From Oscillospiraceae bacterium (GTDB taxonomy: Bacteria > Bacillota > Clostridia > Oscillospirales > Oscillospiraceae), in the NCBI GenBank assembly GCA_016295225.1, contig JAEDLP010000053.1:1-11898 (forward strand): a DNA stretch of 11,898 nucleotides. The letters run 5' to 3'. Under the pieces are notes generated by a model, which had not been told where the DNA came from, searched no databases, and saw nothing but the letters and a program-made list of their open reading frames with translations. A program made the position numbers and the translations under genes. Positions 10,601 through 11,898 of this stretch are shown here, in pieces; position 1 is the stretch's first letter; each line of letters opens with the position of its first letter.

Positions 10601-11344
10601 ACAGAGGTCCAGCCAGTTCTGGACGGCGTCGCTGTCCTTGGCCACGATCAGGTAGGGCATGTCGTAACCCAGGTTGGACTTGCCCATGCTCTGCTTCACC
10701 ACATAGGGCTTTGCGGTCTTGTCGTTGTCGTCGCCCAGGCCGGCCAGACGGTCCAGCTCGGCGTAAATCTCCCACATGGTGTGGAAGGTTTCGTAGGGCT
10801 TAATGACGATGGAGCTGTAGGTGGCCAGCGTTTTGCCGTTTACGGAAGCCACTAGGTTAAACTCACCGCAGACGTCCAGATAGCTGCCGCCGTTGGAGTG
10901 GGGGACGCTGGGGTTACCGCGGCTCATCATGGGGTCGGTGGTCAGCTTCAGGGTCATGGTGCCCTCGCCGTAGGTGGTCTCCACGTTCTTCACGGTGAGG
11001 TAGCTGGCGTATGCCTCAGGAACCTCTGCCAGATTGATGGCCTTGGGCTCGTTGGGGTACATTTTGGTCTCGCCCAGCAGGGGGAGGAAGCCCTCGCTGG
11101 GGTTGGCGTAGGAGGAAGTGCGCTCCAGGGTCCAGGTAACGGTCCCGGCCTTGGCGGCGTCCAGATCGGCTGCGGACAGCTTCACGGTCACTTCCACGGT
11201 GTTTGCTTCACTGAGGGAGATGAGGGTAGGTTCGGTCTCCGCTGCGGCGTCCACCTTGATGTCGGCGGCCAGGACGCTGCAGGACAGCAGCATGGTCAGG
11301 GCCATCAGGGCAGCCAGGAAGCGGGTGGTTGCTTTGCTTTTCAC
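7667..11344 (-). CDS. Secreted, SLH-anchored M14-family zinc carboxypeptidase
   Basis: The protein has 1,225 residues. An N-terminal signal peptide (basic start, hydrophobic core 9-21, likely cut after A26 or A27) is followed by a region of about 140 residues that may be beta-rich. An M14 metallocarboxypeptidase domain covers about 190-560 with the full active set: zinc ligands H279xxE282 and H441 (LLELHGQ), the DLNRD motif with R412, and catalytic E535 in YTVELP. Residues about 600-1050 are not recognised; IIPLDSANQNNLQAAYDMVE (623-642) and two alpha/beta-looking stretches suggest folded accessory domains. Three SLH domains (about 1052-1100, 1114-1163, 1174-1222) would bind pyruvylated wall polymer. 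The protein should trim C-terminal residues from peptides, or wall peptides, at the cell surface; the substrate is unknown. GTG at 11344 is chosen because AAGGAG (11353-11358) lies 8 bases upstream and the signal peptide then starts cleanly; an extension to 11407 would run through the hairpin leader. Confidence 0.92.
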   Translation of the reverse strand: MKSKATTRFLAALMALTMLLSCSVLAADIKVDAAAETEPTLISLSEANTVEVTVKLSAADLDAAKAGTVTWTLERTSSYANPSEGFLPLLGETKMYPNEPKAINLAEVPEAYASYLTVKNVETTYGEGTMTLKLTTDPMMSRGNPSVPHSNGGSYLDVCGEFNLVASVNGKTLATYSSIVIKPYETFHTMWEIYAELDRLAGLGDDNDKTAKPYVVKQSMGKSNLGYDMPYLIVAKDSDAVQNWLDLCERAETDPEGVLADIKADKLNYQVPVLYSNIHSNEVSAADGILEFAKMLVEEDSIDYKKLTDLTQAGQEKLAEQREALGLHTSKLIEDMTTFLGGILPDASVTDENQIQKSGQVPGFDDYYTSETDTVKVDDLLDDVFFILVPEENVEGRMYVTRYSSGGYDLNRDNSFQTQAETQNMQNLIGTYNPVTLLELHGQVVGFQVEPCSPPHEPNFEYDLLSNYLLPGGEAFGAAAVANNDLYQSYVCPMRDYLTSDEKGNPDWTYPWDDMSTSYTPQFAMLQGSVSYTVELPAYCDATTTAASYGLLGLSDYVADNKDGYFSNQVEIYARCLNNENTDDEVGPWLVDAADTLSAEADLFRPAYDGKGENGQFFPECYIIPLDSANQNNLQAAYDMVEWLTRNDVKVGITDKSFTYDGVTYPAGTMIVSMYQAKRAVANGVLYQGTVIQDWNELYSEGITAFNYTRGFDMVTCAQPAAYKTIAAAVGTTLDYQAAQTWLKDNAKTQFSGTEKGDVILSNASEDAVSAVNALLKAGKTVGMVTEGQYEGDFICSYKDYLTVKDAYVLTAVGTAADDITAYVIEKAPTVYINGAAAAMIPSATGYVNTPRITNQAYNYDRMAMEIMNFSTTTDAAKADAVIGANALDASGLAAVQAGVPYIGYTKNAVKTVNEKLVTVATGSTDGMDCLGFVTYPEKTLTNASYINDGDNVFYGYGTSYFTSLPVGAKILVQGDGSAPMEGFLNGDAASLKAFLSGVKGFSYEGKDMNGNDVNLTLFANSMTNKAHQRDEYAFISNTIFANLLTNTQYGSFTDVPADAYYADAVAWAVENGITTGTSKTTFSPNADCTRAQTVTFLWRAAGCPAPTTTENPFSDVKTGDYFYDAVLWAMECGITTGTSETTFSPKAVVSRAQTVTFLWRQAGAPVAEVENPFTDVAADAYYADATTWAVECGITTGMTKTTFGPDNNCTRAQIVTFLWRDCAE
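7679..8191 (-). repeat. Three tandem SLH-domain repeats at the DNA level
   Basis: The 3' end of the peptidase gene holds three copies of a roughly 150-base unit, at about 8036-8191, 7853-8005 and 7679-7825, with period near 180 bases. Segments such as CCACAGGAAGGTGAC recur almost unchanged (near 7685, 7866 and 8048), as do those encoding GITTG and TFxP. The similarity extends to synonymous positions, which implies recent duplication or gene conversion. The usual TRAE motif reads TRAQ, SRAQ and TRAQ here. Confidence 0.9.
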
Positions 11345-11395
11345 AATGTTGTCTCCTTTCTTTCTTTTGCATACGGGGCCGGGGTGGTCCCGCAA

Positions 11396-11435
11396 ATAAA
11401 TATGCACCGCGCACTGGGATACGGTGCATATTTAT
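11396..11435 (-). promoter_or_regulatory. 14-bp perfect inverted repeat at the predicted 5' end of the peptidase mRNA
   Basis: ATAAATATGCACCG (11396-11409) is exactly repeated in reverse complement at 11422-11435 around a 12-base loop. It begins where transcription from the predicted promoter should start, so the mRNA would open with this hairpin, about 50 bases before the GTG. It could stabilise the mRNA, act as a repressor's DNA operator, or serve as a weak terminator for the upstream nuclease gene. Half the stem is AT and the following U-run is interrupted, so I rank terminator last. Confidence 0.7.
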
Positions 11436-11442
11436 GTAATGA

Positions 11443-11471
11443 AGTTTACATCAGAATGGGAATTATGTCAA
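11443..11471 (-). promoter_or_regulatory. Predicted promoter for the SLH peptidase gene
   Basis: On the minus strand a perfect TTGACA (11466-11471) is followed after 17 bases by TAAACT (11443-11448), which matches 4 of 6 positions of TATAAT. The start would fall near 11436, about 92 bases before the GTG. The -35 sits only 12 bp beyond the stop of the upstream nuclease gene. The -10 is weak, so an activator or another sigma factor is possible. Confidence 0.65.
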
Positions 11472-11483
11472 TAGTTATTGCAG

Positions 11484-11898
11484 TCACAGTTTCCGGCTCA
11501 GGGTTCCTTTTCGGTTCAGCTCCCGAACCATCTCATCAATCTGTTTGCCTACCCATTCCACTTCCCGCCACAGCTCCTGGGCGGAGATCCGCAGAACGCC
11601 GGCCCGGAGGGCGGAGAGCTGAATGAGGCCGTCGGAGGTGGCAACCCGGACGGCGTAGTTCCGGCCAATGTCGTGGAGGAGCTTTTCGATGTACATGTCG
11701 CCGGTCTCGTCCTGCTTGGTGTAGACCACGTGGATGTTGTGGTAATCTGACTTGCTGCCCGCGCTGCCCTTCTGCTTGTATCCGTCGAAGACCACCACCA
11801 GGCGGCATTTTTTGTAGCCCTGGTAGTTGCTCAGGATGTCCAGGAGCCGCTGGCGAGCGGCGTCCAAGTTGTCCCGGGCGATGTCCTTCAGCTCCTCC
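11484..11898 (-). CDS. yacP: YacP/Rae1-like NYN-domain ribonuclease (5' end outside window)
   Basis: The frame is open to the right edge, so the start and the N-terminal DGYN motif are missing; 137 residues are visible. The sequence resembles B. subtilis YacP (Rae1), an endonuclease that cuts mRNA in the ribosomal A site, through LLDILSNYQGYKKCRLVVVFDGY, then ETGDMYIEKL, VRVATSDGLIQ and RISAQELWREVE. Likely metal-binding Asp codons start (minus strand) at 11786 (VVFD), 11699 (ETGD, where YacP has ETAD) and 11633 (TSD). A TTG within the frame at 11867 is not the start, because homology continues upstream into EELKDIARDN. About 20-25 residues are probably missing. No strong terminator follows the stop, so read-through into the peptidase gene is possible. 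Confidence 0.88.
   Translation of the reverse strand, partial: EELKDIARDNLDAARQRLLDILSNYQGYKKCRLVVVFDGYKQKGSAGSKSDYHNIHVVYTKQDETGDMYIEKLLHDIGRNYAVRVATSDGLIQLSALRAGVLRISAQELWREVEWVGKQIDEMVRELNRKGTLSRKL

Noticed and set aside
8261..10855. 864-codon open frame on the plus strand, antisense to the peptidase gene
   Set aside because: Its product is Gly/Val/His-rich low-complexity sequence with no family resemblance. It is the mirror of a GC-rich gene whose codon bias removes stops; the minus-strand gene has catalytic motifs, a signal peptide and SLH domains.
11345..11407. 21-residue N-terminal extension of the peptidase
   Set aside because: It would run back through the ribosome site at 11353-11358 into the hairpin and put a charged segment in front of a normal signal peptide.

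Overview
The window reads as chromosomal core DNA from a GC-rich (about 60% by eye), low-mobility region of a spore-forming member of the Clostridia. The best guess is an Oscillospiraceae/Flavonifractor-like gut anaerobe. That guess rests on four things: a Firmicutes-type RpoC, paired dipicolinate synthase genes with a sigma-K-like promoter, a YacP/Rae1-type nuclease, and SLH repeats of the 'GITTGTS..TFSP...TRAQTVTFLWR' style common in that group. The genus is inference. I see no tRNA, rRNA, CRISPR array, insertion sequence or phage gene.

Layout, left to right. (1) Positions 1-2865 (+) hold the 3' two thirds of rpoC, closed by a strong intrinsic terminator. (2) An extended -10 promoter drives murB (peptidoglycan precursor synthesis) and a 200-residue protein I do not recognise; an 18-bp gap separates the two genes and a bidirectional terminator ends the unit. 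(3) brnQ, a branched-chain amino acid carrier, lies on the minus strand with a good housekeeping promoter. (4) Divergent from it, dpaA-dpaB (dipicolinate synthase) overlap each other, sit behind a near-perfect sigma-K-type promoter, and end at another bidirectional terminator. (5) A 1,225-residue secreted protein on the minus strand combines an M14 zinc carboxypeptidase domain, a long uncharacterised middle and three C-terminal SLH domains. Its predicted transcript begins with a 14-bp perfect hairpin. (6) The 3' part of a YacP/Rae1-like NYN-domain ribonuclease gene runs off the right edge on the minus strand.

Functionally the region mixes housekeeping work (transcription, wall precursor synthesis, amino acid uptake, RNA turnover) with one mother-cell sporulation operon and one surface-anchored peptidase. 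A surface carboxypeptidase that frees amino acids, and a branched-chain amino acid importer nearby, would suit a peptide-using anaerobe, but they are separate transcription units and any link is speculation. I found no clear multi-gene novel system. The points most worth following are the peptidase with its 5' hairpin, the sigma-K promoter of dpaAB, and the unknown gene behind murB. No stretch over 300 bases lacks a gene.
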